The position numbers and the translations under genes are program-made. The notes under the pieces were generated by a model, which worked only from the letters and a program-made list of their open reading frames with translations, ran no database searches and was not told the origin of the DNA. Below, in pieces: positions 1 to 10,335 of a stretch of 64,000 bases of DNA. How positions within the stretch are numbered: the stretch's first letter is position 1; each line of letters begins with the position of its first letter. Source of the DNA: Lingula anatina (taxonomy: Eukaryota > Brachiopoda > Lingulata > Lingulida > Lingulidae); assembly GCF_001039355.2 (NCBI RefSeq), contig NW_019775397.1:275507-339506 (forward strand), written 5' to 3'.

Positions 1-12
1 TCGGAGTGACTG

Positions 13-182
13 CAGAGGCGGATTCAGAGATATTTTCTGACAGTCTTCCAAATTATCTTTGTTGATCCAGCTTCCATTTTTGACCGTCTTCCGACAGAAA
101 AAATTAGATACACGTCAGTAAAAAAACTTAAAAATCTGACCGTCTTCTGGAAGACCCAGAAGACGGCTTAAATCCGCCCCCT
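13..182. mobile_element. hAT-like MITE, family H1, copy a
   Basis: A degenerate copy of a short element about 168 bp long. It starts with a CAGGGGCGGAT-like end (here CAGAGGCGGAT) and finishes with the inverse, ATCCGCCCC. The inside carries the inverted pair GACCGTCTTCTGGAAGAC / GTCTTCCGACAG. The same element is present at 420-587 in opposite orientation and at 19119-19285. No clean target duplication remains here. It encodes no protein. Confidence 0.75.
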
Positions 183-419
183 CATGCGCCTTTACTTCCC
201 AGAATCGTCCCATCCCCTAAAAAAATTATATGATTTAACCCATATCTACTCTTGCCCGCACCGTTTCTCTCCCTCGGTGGTTTTTCAATGGCGATTCTAA
301 AAAATTATCTTTCGGGCCCCAGTATTTACAGCAAGGTTGTAGAATTGAGGATTATGTTTAATGCGTCGAGTTTTTACCAGTAGCGAGTAACGATACTGAG
401 GTGTTATAGTGCGGGGATG

Positions 420-587
420 CAGGGGCGGATTTAGGCTGTCTTCTGGGTCTTCCAGAAGACGGTCAGATTTTCAAGTTTACATTGACGGATATCTATTTTT
501 TTCTCTCGGAAGACGGTCAAAAATGTAGAATGGATCAGCAAAGATAATTTGGAAGACTGTCAGAAAATATCTCTGGATCCGCCCCTG
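420..587. mobile_element. hAT-like MITE, family H1, copy b
   Basis: Perfect terminal inverted repeats CAGGGGCGGAT ... ATCCGCCCCTG. It is flanked by GGGATG on both sides (414-419 and 588-593), read as a 5-6 bp target duplication. CAGGG-type ends are typical of hAT-superfamily elements, and 5-bp duplications are reported for some hAT clades. It is non-autonomous and opposite in orientation to copy a. Confidence 0.8.
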
Positions 588-653
588 GGGATGTAAAGGA
601 ATGTAACCAGTGTAACGCACAGAAAAGCAAGCGGTGACATTTCGACTAACAAA

Positions 654-770
654 GAGAGCATTCACATCGAGAGACCATTAAAGGATTACGCGGTCTCCCT
701 TTCATGTAGGTCCGCCATATTTATGTCTCGGCCTTGCTAGACCTCGGCTCTTCTCGATGTGAATGCTCTC
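654..770. mobile_element. foldback MITE, family G2, copy a
   Basis: A short palindromic element with ends GAGAGCATTCACATC ... GATGTGAATGCTCTC. The inner part includes AGGTCCGCCATATTTA and GGCCTTGCTAGACCTCGGCT. A longer copy lies at 6333-6621 and a half copy at 58999-59055. Flanking AAAGAGAG-like sequence on both sides may be the target duplication, but it overlaps the inverted repeat, so its length is uncertain. Confidence 0.7.
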
Positions 771-890
771 AAAGAGAGTGATGATATAGTGTTAAGTATG
801 AAGTTGAATTGTTTTCATTTGATAATGAATTGACTGATATATTTGGAAATTAATGTGAACCAGTTAAAAAGTACTTTATTGATTTGTCAG

Positions 891-2593
891 GTGAGGACGA
901 GGAAGAGAGTTTGCGGTGTGGCCAGGCCTGGTGCAGGTGGGAAACGGCCATTTCTGATCTTTACACACCGCAAGAAGTTCTGGATAGAGAGGAGGATCCA
1001 AAAGGCCTCCTGCAGTACGCACTGATTGAAAGGTAGGGTGTGCTCTTGGTGATTCTGCACAGTACATAGCCTGCCTTGCCTTCACAGGCTTGTTCTGAGT
1101 ATGTTAGGCTTGTCTTGAGTATGGTTGGCAGAGCCTCGTGGCGCCTCCTGATTTACGTGTCTTATAAATTTCAGAAATAATTTAAGATGTCATTTTAAAT
1201 ATTAGGGGCAACATACTATACGTCATAATTATTTTAAAAGAAATGGTAAAAACATCGAATCAAGGTGCAGGAAAATATTGAGCAATGATTTGTGCAGGGC
1301 CGTAGCCTGAGCAAACTGCCAGGGGGGGCAGTAAGCGAACACGAGGGGGCGAAGCCACCAAGAGGGGGGTGGGGGTGTCCCCCTCCCACGGTGTGGAAAA
1401 TTTTTAAAAACTGTATGTATAATACTGCATTCTGGTGCATTTTAACTGTTATTTATTGCTCAATCAGAAGTCAGAAATTGCGATTATTTTTTTGCACCTC
1501 AAATCCCAGGGGGGGCAGCTGCCCCCCCCCCCTGCCCCCCAGGAGGCTACGGCCCTGTTGTGGTTCATGAATAGGAGAAAATCACCTAATCTTCTCTTGG
1601 AAAATTGGATTTAGTGCAAACAGCCCGTAAAGGATACCTGTAATTTTTTTCAACCATTTCTTGTGCATGGCGGACTTTTTGAATCTAAGAAATATAAGTT
1701 TCACAACTGAATATAAGACCGATTGTTGGTCTTAACTTTTACACTAGAATGCTAAGGCGAACAATATTTTTGTGGAGTAAAAATCATCGTGAATTGAAGC
1801 AGGACGATTTAAAAATGGTTTTAAAATTTAGATCCCTTAGAAGTTCTTTTAGAGACCTTTCCGATCAGGTGCCTTTATTACATGACCATTTCAATATCAA
1901 TTCAGCCATTACCTTGTGAACGGTGCGTTTTTGAAGACCGAGACTCAGCTCTTGGACGACGTTGAGAAGATTCGTCATATTCCCTGCACCATAGTCCAGG
2001 GTAGATACGACATGTGTTGTCCCGTGCGCACTGCCTGGGATCTACACCTTGTAAGTATCGATTTTTTTAGCGTTATAAAGCTTGCTCTTCTGATTGAGAA
2101 GCCAATTCCATGAAATACGACATAGCTTAAGCGGTCGAAATCGGATTGGAAACGATCTTCTGAAAATTGTTATTATCAGTAGAATTGTGGTTAGACAGTT
2201 GTGGCATTCGTTCGGACTCAGGAGCACTTATTAGTTTAAATTTGTCTTTTTTAAAACGATTCCTGTCAAATAGGCATGTAATGAATTAACAGCAGATTAT
2301 TTGAAATAAGCCTCAAAATTATCTTAAACTGGTCACTAAGAAAACTATGTTGCCTAAAACCAGTCAGTAATCCGCTTATGCATGTATAAAGATTCGATAA
2401 AATTTTTAGACGTGACGCCTTATCACAGCCGTTTAGAAAAAAATTTTGTAATTAAGCAGTTATATAAATTTTTATTTTTTAGAGATTTCCAGAGGCCGAA
2501 TTTCATATTGTACCAGATGGAGGTCATTCTGAGTATCCCCCCAAGATGGCGTCACTTCTCGTCCAGGCATGTGATAAATACAAGAGTCTTTAA
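891..2593 (+). CDS. pip: prolyl aminopeptidase (proline iminopeptidase), C-terminal three exons
   Basis: These are the 3' end exons of a peptidase family S33 alpha/beta-hydrolase that releases N-terminal proline from peptides, presumably in the cytosol. The exons are 891-1032, 1906-2050 and 2483-2593 (TAA). Phases match at both junctions and every intron is GT-AG. The first exon encodes a Trp-rich cap segment (CGQAWCRWETAISDLYTP). The second carries KIRHIPCTIVQGRYD, whose Asp is the usual catalytic acid. The third carries AEFHIVPDGGHSEYPP, whose His is the catalytic histidine. About 131 residues are present out of roughly 310-330 for the family, so the nucleophile-Ser half must lie upstream of the window. 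A hAT-like MITE (1295-1557) sits in the intron between the first two of these exons, and another lies just after the stop codon. Identification is firm; activity is inferred from the family. Confidence 0.88.
1295..1557. mobile_element. hAT-like MITE, family H2 (CAGGGCCGTAGCC ends)
   Basis: Terminal inverted repeats CAGGGCCGTAGCC ... GGCTACGGCCCTG flanked by the 5-bp duplication TTGTG (1290-1294 and 1558-1562). The inside is rich in poly-G/poly-C runs next to each end and has no coding capacity. It is inserted in an intron of the prolyl aminopeptidase gene. Confidence 0.85.
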
Positions 2594-2617
2594 CCAGGAA
2601 AATGGTGACACTGACAG

Positions 2618-2785
2618 CAGGCCCGTAGCCAGGGGGGGTTCGGGGGGTTCGTAAGAACCCCCCCTTTTTGCTGGGAAAAGGTCCGCTCTGGGTAAAATTT
2701 GATCTAGGTACATGAGGATTTTATGGCAAAGGTCCACTTTTTCAGAAAAAGAACCCCCCCTTTGAAATTGCTGGCTACGGGCCTG
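2618..2785. mobile_element. hAT-like MITE, family H3 (CAGGCCCGTAGCCAG ends)
   Basis: Terminal inverted repeats CAGGCCCGTAGCCAG ... CTGGCTACGGGCCTG with an exact 5-bp duplication GACAG (2613-2617 and 2786-2790). It starts 25 bp after the prolyl aminopeptidase stop codon, so it probably lies in that gene's 3' UTR. It resembles H2 in having G-rich and C-rich tracts inside each end. Confidence 0.85.
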
Positions 2786-4101
2786 GACAGTCACGTGAAA
2801 TATTCTGTAATCAAGGTCGATGACTTGTAGCCGTATTGAACATATAATCAGCCTTTCAGACACTTACTCAGTCAGTTTCAGCACTGTTGAGTGACGGTTC
2901 AACAAATACCTCTCTTTTACAATTAAAAGAATCTATTTTTACACGAAAAATCGCATGCAGTTGTAAAGCTGAGAATCAGGCGTACGCATGACCAGTAGTT
3001 TGGAACCTGGTTTTGATTACTAAGATAAAATAGTCATTTTTGTGATAAAAATGTGCAGAAAAGTTGTTTCTTTTGAATAAAATGCCAATATTGTATAAAA
3101 TCCGTTTCCCGCTTCTGCCAGGACATGCATTTGCATATTATTAATAGAAAATTTGAAAAACGATTACTTGTTTTTGGAATATGTATTTATCTACCTATGC
3201 GTATAAATGTCGATTACCTAGCCTTTTATGTCTTTTAAGTATAAGCGCATAGAACCAAATCTGATGGCTATACCATTGATTTGCCCCTATATAGACCTCA
3301 TAGACATGCTAGCTACATTTAGGCCTATTGGGGGGGGGGGGGGGGGAGGGGGGGTTCGTACGGAAAACGCCCGTAAACTAATATCTTCAACTTAACTAAA
3401 CTTGCTCCACCTTTTTATAACAGAAATCATATATCTTGAAGGTGAGGACACTGTCACACCTAGCGTATAGCTCTAACGTATGTGGAAAATTTGCGCATAC
3501 GCAGACAAACGCAATGCGTTCGTTATTCTTGTGTCGTACACGCAGGCAAACGTTGGTGTACCGTCGATTCGCATACCCGGAGGAGATGGAATATTTTGAA
3601 TATGTTCAACAACAATTTTATGAGTAGCTTATATCTTCGTTTTAATACGCTTAAAACAGGGTGAATTTTTCCTGCGCTCAGTGTTGTGCTTACAACCGAT
3701 GTCACATAAGAACTTCATTTCTACTACTCTACGCCAGATGTGCCAGTCTTAAGAAATGTTAGAACGCTCTTACGTAGATCCCTAAGTAGTTCATCTGCAG
3801 AGACTATATTACATTTATTCACGCTTTTCATCGAGGTCTAATGACTGTTGGACATTCCGCGTTAAAGCCTTACCGTCAAATTAGAGACACTTATGTTACA
3901 GTCACTTTTATGGTTCGGCGAGACTGGCAACCAAAATGTGCGTTTCTTGATAAGCGACTCCGGTGAACTTTTGAACCGAGGACAGAGTATCAAACGTATA
4001 GCACTGATGCATGACCTATAAATGATAACTTTGGTATTCGATTTACAACTTCTCGATCTGCGGCACTCCATTTATCATACGGGACACCAGCCTTTGGGAC
4101 A
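2786..4101. other. intergenic, prolyl aminopeptidase to SDR
   Basis: No coding region or RNA gene is supported here. It contains a poly-G run at 3330-3354 interrupted by one A, and otherwise AT-rich unique sequence. The stretch just before 4102 should hold the SDR promoter and 5' UTR, but I see no clear TATA box. Confidence 0.5.
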
Positions 4102-5351
4102 ATGGCGTTCCAACAACCTAAACTAAACGAAGACGTGACCAAGGGGCGTTTTAAGGGACATGTCGCGGTCGTCACCGGTGGAGCGTCCGGTATCGCCAGG
4201 GAGTGCGTCCGGCGGTTCGCTAACGACGGGGCATCGGTGGCCTTTTTCGATATCAACAGAGAAGAAGGTGTTAAGTACGAGGAAGAATTACGAAGTGAGG
4301 GGTATGACGTCACGTTCTTTGACGTCGACGTCACTGATAAAGAACGATGCATGACGACAGTGGAGACCATTGCACAGCAGCACGGTGGCAGTGTCAATTA
4401 CTTGGTCAACTGTGCTGTGCAGTTTGTATTTATAGGTTTGTAGATGAAGTGTATCTTGTGGAATTGGCCTGTGTTGTCAATGTGTTCTTCATACTGAGAT
4501 AACGCTATTTGTTATAGCTGAATCTGAAATGTGGTAAACTTGGCCAAACATTTGTTAATTAATTTATTCATTTATTTATCTATTTATTGATTTATTAATC
4601 AATTAATCAGTAATTAATAAGTAATTAATTAATTAGTACTTAATTAATTAATTTATTTATTTATTTTTCGTGCATTTGCTGAAACACATTTAAAAATTAA
4701 ATTTAAAATGGCAAATTGAATGAAATATGACCACTGAAGCTTTTATCAACAAACCAGAACGTGCTTTGATTTAAGAAGAACTGTTCCTGATCCTGAAATG
4801 TTTAACAGTTAAATTTTCTATTTGTTAATTGCATTTGAAATATCTAAAGCCAACTGGTTTTCAAACAACCAGGTTTAGAGGCAAAAGACGCCGACTGGGA
4901 GAAAGCACTTCCCGTCAATGTGGCTGGTTACGCCAATATGGTGCAGGCATGTCACCCTCACATGAAGAAAGGTACGTAAAAATTACCTGATGTTGACATG
5001 GCAACAAGATGTAAAAGCTTACGATTTTCATTTGTAAGTAAGTCCTGAGTTTTAATGTTCCAGTAACATAATGCCAGTTAATTCCATCCCGAGTTAGATT
5101 CAGAGGACAATGAAAATCTGACTCTCAGCTATATGCATCTGATGCATGCCTCTGTCGTTTCCAATGGCAGACTGAAACAGTTCTGCGAGAGGGCAGACCT
5201 CCGCAAAAAAAAAAAAAAAAAACTACTTTTAAATAATTAATGGATCAGTACCAAAATATTACCACTTTCATATTTGCCAATTTTTGACCTATCCTGAAAG
5301 TGTCAAAATCCATCCATACTTTGTGGCTAGGCTAGTGACGAATAAACAAAG

Positions 5352-5387
<36 letters not shown>

Positions 5388-7628
5388 GGAGGTGAAAACA
5401 TATTCACATTGGCGGAGATAATTAAAGGGATAACGACTCTTCATTAAGGAGGAAAAATGATTGCCATAAAACGGACTCTCCTTGGTTAAATGACGATTTT
5501 TCCGGTACTTTTTTTCCGATGGTTAATGACTTCGTTCCGAGATCCAAATTTAGTGAATTGCTTTTTATGTGTGTTTTCATATTAATCTTTTAAGAGATTA
5601 TCACAGAGAGTAACCATCTATGAAGGTCCACGTGATCCGATGGCAAGCAGAGATTTCAGAATAATTGTGACAAATGCCTCTTTGATGGTAAAACTGAATT
5701 GATTAGATTTCTGAGTGTTGTTTACAATGCACCTATTGTGGGATGAAGAGTTGTTATCTCTTTATAGAGAGTCGAGTTTCCAGTGTCTTCCTTAACTTAG
5801 GGTACATAATACTATTATTCTCATATGATTCAAAGGGATGAGTAACGTTCCACAAAATATAGCATAAAACATCTAGATATACATTGTAGCAGCATGACTT
5901 TTTTAAGATTGCGCATACTATACCAGCAATATGAAGGCTTACCCCCTACCAGGGCGACAGATTGATTTTTCACAGATATTCACAGATATGTCTTTAGATA
6001 AATAGACAGTCATTTTGGTCTGATACCAGCCAAAAATGTCCACCCTGGTAGAGGGTAATGAAGGCTCACCTTTTTCACATGCAGAACAGTTTTACAAATT
6101 GCGAACTTTTATAAACTTTCTTCCAGCCAGTGCGGAAGATAAATGCGTCATCAACATGGCCAGTACTGGCGCCCACTTGGCCAACAAAAATGCCTGGGTG
6201 TACCACGCGTCTAAAGGAGCGGGTCTTCAGATGACCCGCTGTATGGCGCTAGACTTGTCCAAGGACGGGATTCGGGTGAACTCCGTGTCTCCTGCAGCCA
6301 TCTGGACACAGACGGTCAGTGGAGAGACATATGGAGCATTCACATCGAGAAGAGCCGAGGCCTAGCAAGGCCGCGACCTAAATATGTCAGACCTACATTA
6401 AAGGAAGACCGCTTATCCTGTTTATCCTCCCCACGCGTCGTCCCTGCAGGGGTACAGTAATTAAATCTCAGCTCAATTCAACCGGTCGGGGGACAACGCG
6501 TGGGGAGGCGTGTGAGAGGCGGAGAGATCATTACAGGATTAGCGGTCTTCCTTTCATGTAGGTCCGCCATACTTTGGTCACGGCCTTACTAGACCTCGGC
6601 TCTTCTCCAAGTGAATGCTCCCATAGAGATCATTCCCAGTCCCTATCGTACTAAATTTGGATCAAACTATCTCTAAGGGGATTCTCACTTAATTGCAATT
6701 AACTAAAACGGCTTAGATGTCTGCTACGTCTATTGAAGCTGATAGGAAGAATTAGCTATATCACTTAGCAGCTTTAGTAGGTGTCCCAACCATCTAAGCC
6801 ACCTAAGCTGAAAGCAATTTAGCGAGAAACCCCGTGCAGATGGACCGATCCTGTTAGATCGACCTAGGGATGGGAACTAAGTCTTACTCTGAATTCCCAC
6901 AGATTTTAGATCCATCTGTCCCCATGGTGAGTCTCACTAGATTACTGTCAGCATAGCCAGCTTAAATGTCGTCCCGCCTACTAAAAGCTGTAAGGGGGTA
7001 ATTAACTTTCGTGCACGCTCGGCTGACAGCAATTTAGCGTGAACCCCCAAGGAGTTAGGTCGATCCAGATGGATCGATCTAAATCTGTGGGAATGCAGTC
7101 TTACACAAACACACACACACACACACACATACGCGAGCACGCACGCACGCACATACAAACATACATGGAAACACACATGGACAAAGATCTCGATAATGAA
7201 TTAAAAATAAACTGATAATTGCATTGGTAAACACGCATGCATGCGTCCTGTAAAAATATGTAGCGTACGTGTAGAACGCTCTTTTAACAGTTCCTCAAAA
7301 CTGATATACTGGATATATTAAAACTCGGCCGATATGCCCTGCCATTGTATAATCTCCCCCTTTCTGTTTGAACATTCAGATCGGTAAGATGGTCAACAAT
7401 GACAAGGATTTCCACCGCACAACCTGGGGAAAGTTCCACATGTTAAAGCGGTGCGGCGAGAGCGCGGAGGTGGCCGCCGTGGTGGCGTTTCTCTGCAGTA
7501 GAGACGCAGGGTTCATCACGGGGGCGGACATTAAGGTGGACGGCGGGTATACCACCATTGGACCCGAGCGCCACGGGGAGGAGGTCGGGGTGAAGCTTGC
7601 AGTTCTCTCCAAAGAACCAAAAACCTAA
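4102..7628 (+). CDS. short-chain dehydrogenase/reductase (SDR), four exons
   Basis: A classical-type SDR predicted to use NAD(H). Exons are 4102-4435, 4873-4971, 6127-6314 and 7380-7628 (TAA). All introns are GT-AG and phases match, giving 289 aa. The Rossmann start VAVVTGGASGIA covers residues 21-32. The acidic residue ending beta-2 (FFDIN) favours NAD over NADP. The active site has Ser157, Tyr170 and Lys174 in the YHASK motif, with the usual 13-residue Ser-Tyr spacing. The end (FITGADIKVDGGYTT) is the normal SDR C-terminal signature. Two things are unusual: the third glycine of TGxxxGxG is Ala (A32), and the NNAG motif is replaced by NCAV. The substrate cannot be read from the sequence; the closest general type is the 3-oxoacyl-reductase / sugar-dehydrogenase-like group. 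Foldback elements occupy introns 2 and 3. Confidence 0.9.
4556..4668. repeat. ATTA-rich low-complexity tract
   Basis: Alternating ATTAATTA, ATTTATTT and TTAATTAATTA sequence in SDR intron 1. A simple low-complexity tract with no other feature. Confidence 0.85.
5353..5387. repeat. (AACT)n microsatellite
   Basis: Eight or nine perfect copies of the tetranucleotide in SDR intron 2. A poly-A run lies shortly upstream at about 5205-5222. Confidence 0.9.
5423..5764. mobile_element. foldback element in SDR intron 2
   Basis: Inverted arms pair between 5423-5446 (TAAAGGGATAACGACTCTTC) and 5742-5764 (GAAGAGTTGTTATCTCTTTA) with a few mismatches. About 300 bp of non-coding sequence lies between them. 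It is probably a non-autonomous DNA transposon; its exact ends and target duplication could not be fixed by eye. Confidence 0.5.
6333..6621. mobile_element. foldback MITE, family G2, copy b, with inner palindrome
   Basis: Long inverted arms. The left arm reads GGAGCATTCACATCGAGAAG..CCGAGGCCTAGCAAGGCCGCGACC. The right arm has CCGCCATACTTTGGTCACGG and CTTCTCCAAGTGAATGCTCC. The centre holds a second palindrome, CCTCCCCACGCGT ... ACGCGTGGGGAGG (about 6427-6508). It is inserted in SDR intron 3, only 18 bp downstream of the exon 3 donor at 6315. Confidence 0.75.
6633..6876. mobile_element. foldback MITE, family F, copy a
   Basis: Inverted ends TTCCCAGTCCCTA ... TAGGGATGGGAA with inner arms TTAGCAGCTTTAGTAGG and TATTGAAGCTG. 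It belongs to the same family as the adjacent 6888-7096 copy and the 54793-54977 copy. It abuts foldback G2b, so two elements are stacked in the same intron. Confidence 0.6.
6888..7096. mobile_element. foldback MITE, family F, copy b, with 8-bp target duplication
   Basis: Ends ATTCCCACAGATTTTAGATC ... GATCTAAATCTGTGGGAAT. It is flanked by an exact 8-bp direct repeat AGTCTTAC (6880-6887 and 7097-7104), the expected mark of a cut-and-paste transposon of the hAT or P type. It has no coding capacity. Partial copies occur at about 27427-27480 and 59150-59190. Confidence 0.75.
7104..7166. repeat. (CA)n microsatellite with GCAC/ACAT interruptions
   Basis: A pure CA tract followed by imperfect GCACGCAC and ACATACAA units in SDR intron 3. 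Confidence 0.9.
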
Positions 7629-8462
7629 AAGACACCCCAGTTTAAAACGATGTGATTTTTTTCCTCATTGTGCTCGTTTGTAAAAGACGGGTGTCGTGGT
7701 TGTTATTGTGTTTGGTTCCCAGATTCAGTAATTGTTATGCAGACTACCATGGAGAAGGAAGTTTACATGTCATTAAGAGAGATAAATACCCACCAAATTG
7801 TCCTTTATTTTTCATCTTTTAAGAACTGTCACAAAAAAAAAACAAAATTCAAGTGGTAACAGCATTTTAATAGTTTTAACACGTATAGCTCTGTAACTTC
7901 CAAATCTCAGGTGAGGTAAACATTATCCACATAGTATCAAACCTATTGTAACCAGAGTACAGAGACAAATAATTTAACATCGAACTTCAACCTTATAAAA
8001 TACTCATACAGTTATATCATGCCATTAGGTAATCATGATGTTTCTTTTTTTTAATCTTCGACTTAAAAAAAACTTGTAACTAATTTTACGAACTTTGAAG
8101 ATTCCCCTCCCCAGACATGCAGTCGTCAATTTTTGGCGCCATGTCCAGCAAGATACTCGCGCTCATAATCGAAAAATGTAGATTCTTTTTGTTAGTAAAT
8201 ATTTATACTGATCTAAATATATTTATCAGTTGTTAATGCAATGTGCGTTAGGCACCATGGGTTGTTACCAGACACTGGAAACGCGCCTCTCCATTATCAG
8301 CATGTTTCTGCCATTTCCAACAAGAGAGGCCAATTTTCAGGAACAAAAAGTGGTTTAGTATTACACATACTGCACATACAAACGGTGGTACACCAGCTTT
8401 TGTTAAGGAGTCCCCCATCAAGAACAGTGCTTTCACTGATCATCATATTCTTCTTAAGCCGT
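7629..8462. other. 3' flank of SDR gene
   Basis: Presumed SDR 3' UTR followed by non-coding AT-rich sequence. No canonical AATAAA signal could be assigned with confidence, and no gene is seen. Confidence 0.4.
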
Positions 8463-8624
8463 ATTCAGAATAGTGAACTAACTAGGCCACTGTTCAAAAA
8501 TGGCGACCCACTAAATTGTTTGCCGTCTAACCCGCTAATAGACACTAAATAGATATCCCATGGGAAGTGTTCAAGTGGGTCGGCCATATTTGACCCTCGG
8601 ACTAGTTAGTCCACTGTTCTGAAA
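8463..8624. mobile_element. foldback MITE, family G4
   Basis: Imperfect inverted arms: left TTCAGAATAGTGAACTAACT, right AGTTAGTCCACTGTTCTGAA. The arms also pair at AAAATGGCGACCCACT and AGTGGGTCGGCCATATTT. It shares the ATGGC(G/C)GACC core with families G1 and G2. Confidence 0.65.
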
Positions 8625-10335
8625 GTGACCTTACTGAATGAAAACTACCCAATGTGAGCCAGACAGTGCTTCAACCAGGTCCCTTGTTCTCTAACATGAC
8701 CAAGCAAATACTAGAATTTTTCGCTAAGCTGAATTCCATCTCTAAGTAACAAAAGTGAAGTTGATAAGAATGATGAGACATTAATTCTCTGCAATAAAGA
8801 GACGAGTAATCTGTAAGGAATAATTTTTCACTCATTATGATGAAGATACGATCTAATAATGGAGTGATAATTTTACAGAGGAAAAAGGAATATGTGTGTA
8901 TAGCAAGCTAAATATTTCCATTACTGATACATTCATTTGTGAATAATTTGTTATAACACAAAGCTGGTCATACAGAAATTTTAATGGTGCAATTATTGAA
9001 AAAAAAATCTTCACAACCAATTTTGGTTATCTTATTTACACACTTCTATGAATTATGAATTCAAATTGCTGTAATCATTAACACATTATACAATTATAAC
9101 ATGACAGATATTTCACAAATTCCATATAACCTAACAATTCTCTGAGGCTTAAAAATGTATCTTGACACAAAATCACACACACTTAATACTACTTACGAAT
9201 GGATAATTAAACTACTTCCATTTACTTCTCGTAAAAGTAACAAACAACATCACCAAGAAGCTCAAACAAACACCAAGTAATACAATGAACAGTAACATCT
9301 TATACAAAAAGGATTTCTAAAATGGCCACTAATCATTCCTCACTTCCACAACAAACACATTTTTCACAACAAATTTATAATAATTCCTCAATTCATAATA
9401 GCTGTAGAGAAAAATACCCTTTGCATAAATAACTGGCAGAATGCTAAATAACAAACGTATAACGACTTTGTCACACTGGATCTTGTTTCACAGAAAGTTA
9501 ATAGCTAGCTTTACTAAGTTGTCAATCATTCAAAATGATGCAAAACAGAGAAGTGTACTGCGCATGTGTCAAGGGCCTAAATATCAAGCATTTGTTAACA
9601 GGGGACACATCTAATGGGAGTATATCTTTGGGCACATATATTTTATTCTTCAGGTTTAACTATCAAACACTAGTTAATAGGGAATACATCTAGCTAAGAT
9701 TGGATACATCAAGAGTTCCTAGTCTACATTTTGCACGTTCCCGATACCATCCTTGTTCTTGGCATGTTACAGGCGTTTTCATCACAGCTTGGATACATAG
9801 TGTTACGTCATTGTGCTCTACATATACATACAATCTCCCTGTATTTCAGTCTCTGTGTCATACAACTTCTTAAACTCTCATATTCAACCCCCTTAAAAAC
9901 TTGTATTCTCAGAGGTATTGTCTGATAAATAATTTTTTTTAAAACAATTTTTTTTTCATTCTTCAACTCTGACATAATACCTTTCACATTTAAGTTGCAC
10001 TGCTTAAAACCCTGTTCCCACAGTACTGGTATATACTTAAATGGTTTTTGCAAAGGGGAATCCATCTCACTGTATGGTTTGAGGATATCTTGTATACTGG
10101 CTCCATCTATCTATTTGGGTCAATATCATCAGGGTTCTTTTTGTGGAATGAGTGGCTTCAGTCCATCAAACATGTAGTTAGGGAAGTCTTATCCAAAAGC
10201 CAGTCTCCATCTTTCTTTCAGTAATATTTTTGTATTTGGCAGAGATGATCTTCTCTTGTACATGTACTTTTTAAATCTATCACCATGTTTCAGCAGACAA
10301 AGATCACATGGAGCAGTATGTGGCTCCACCTATTG
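8625..10335. other. AVL9 3' flank, no gene seen
   Basis: AT-rich sequence between the SDR side and the AVL9 stop codon. The part next to 10336 should be the AVL9 3' UTR (minus strand). No open frame with coding character and no RNA gene is visible. Confidence 0.4.

Noticed and set aside
2382-2654. Plus-strand 90-aa frame over the last prolyl aminopeptidase exon
   Set aside because: It is in another frame; the exon 2483-2593 with matching phase and a family-typical C-terminus explains the region.
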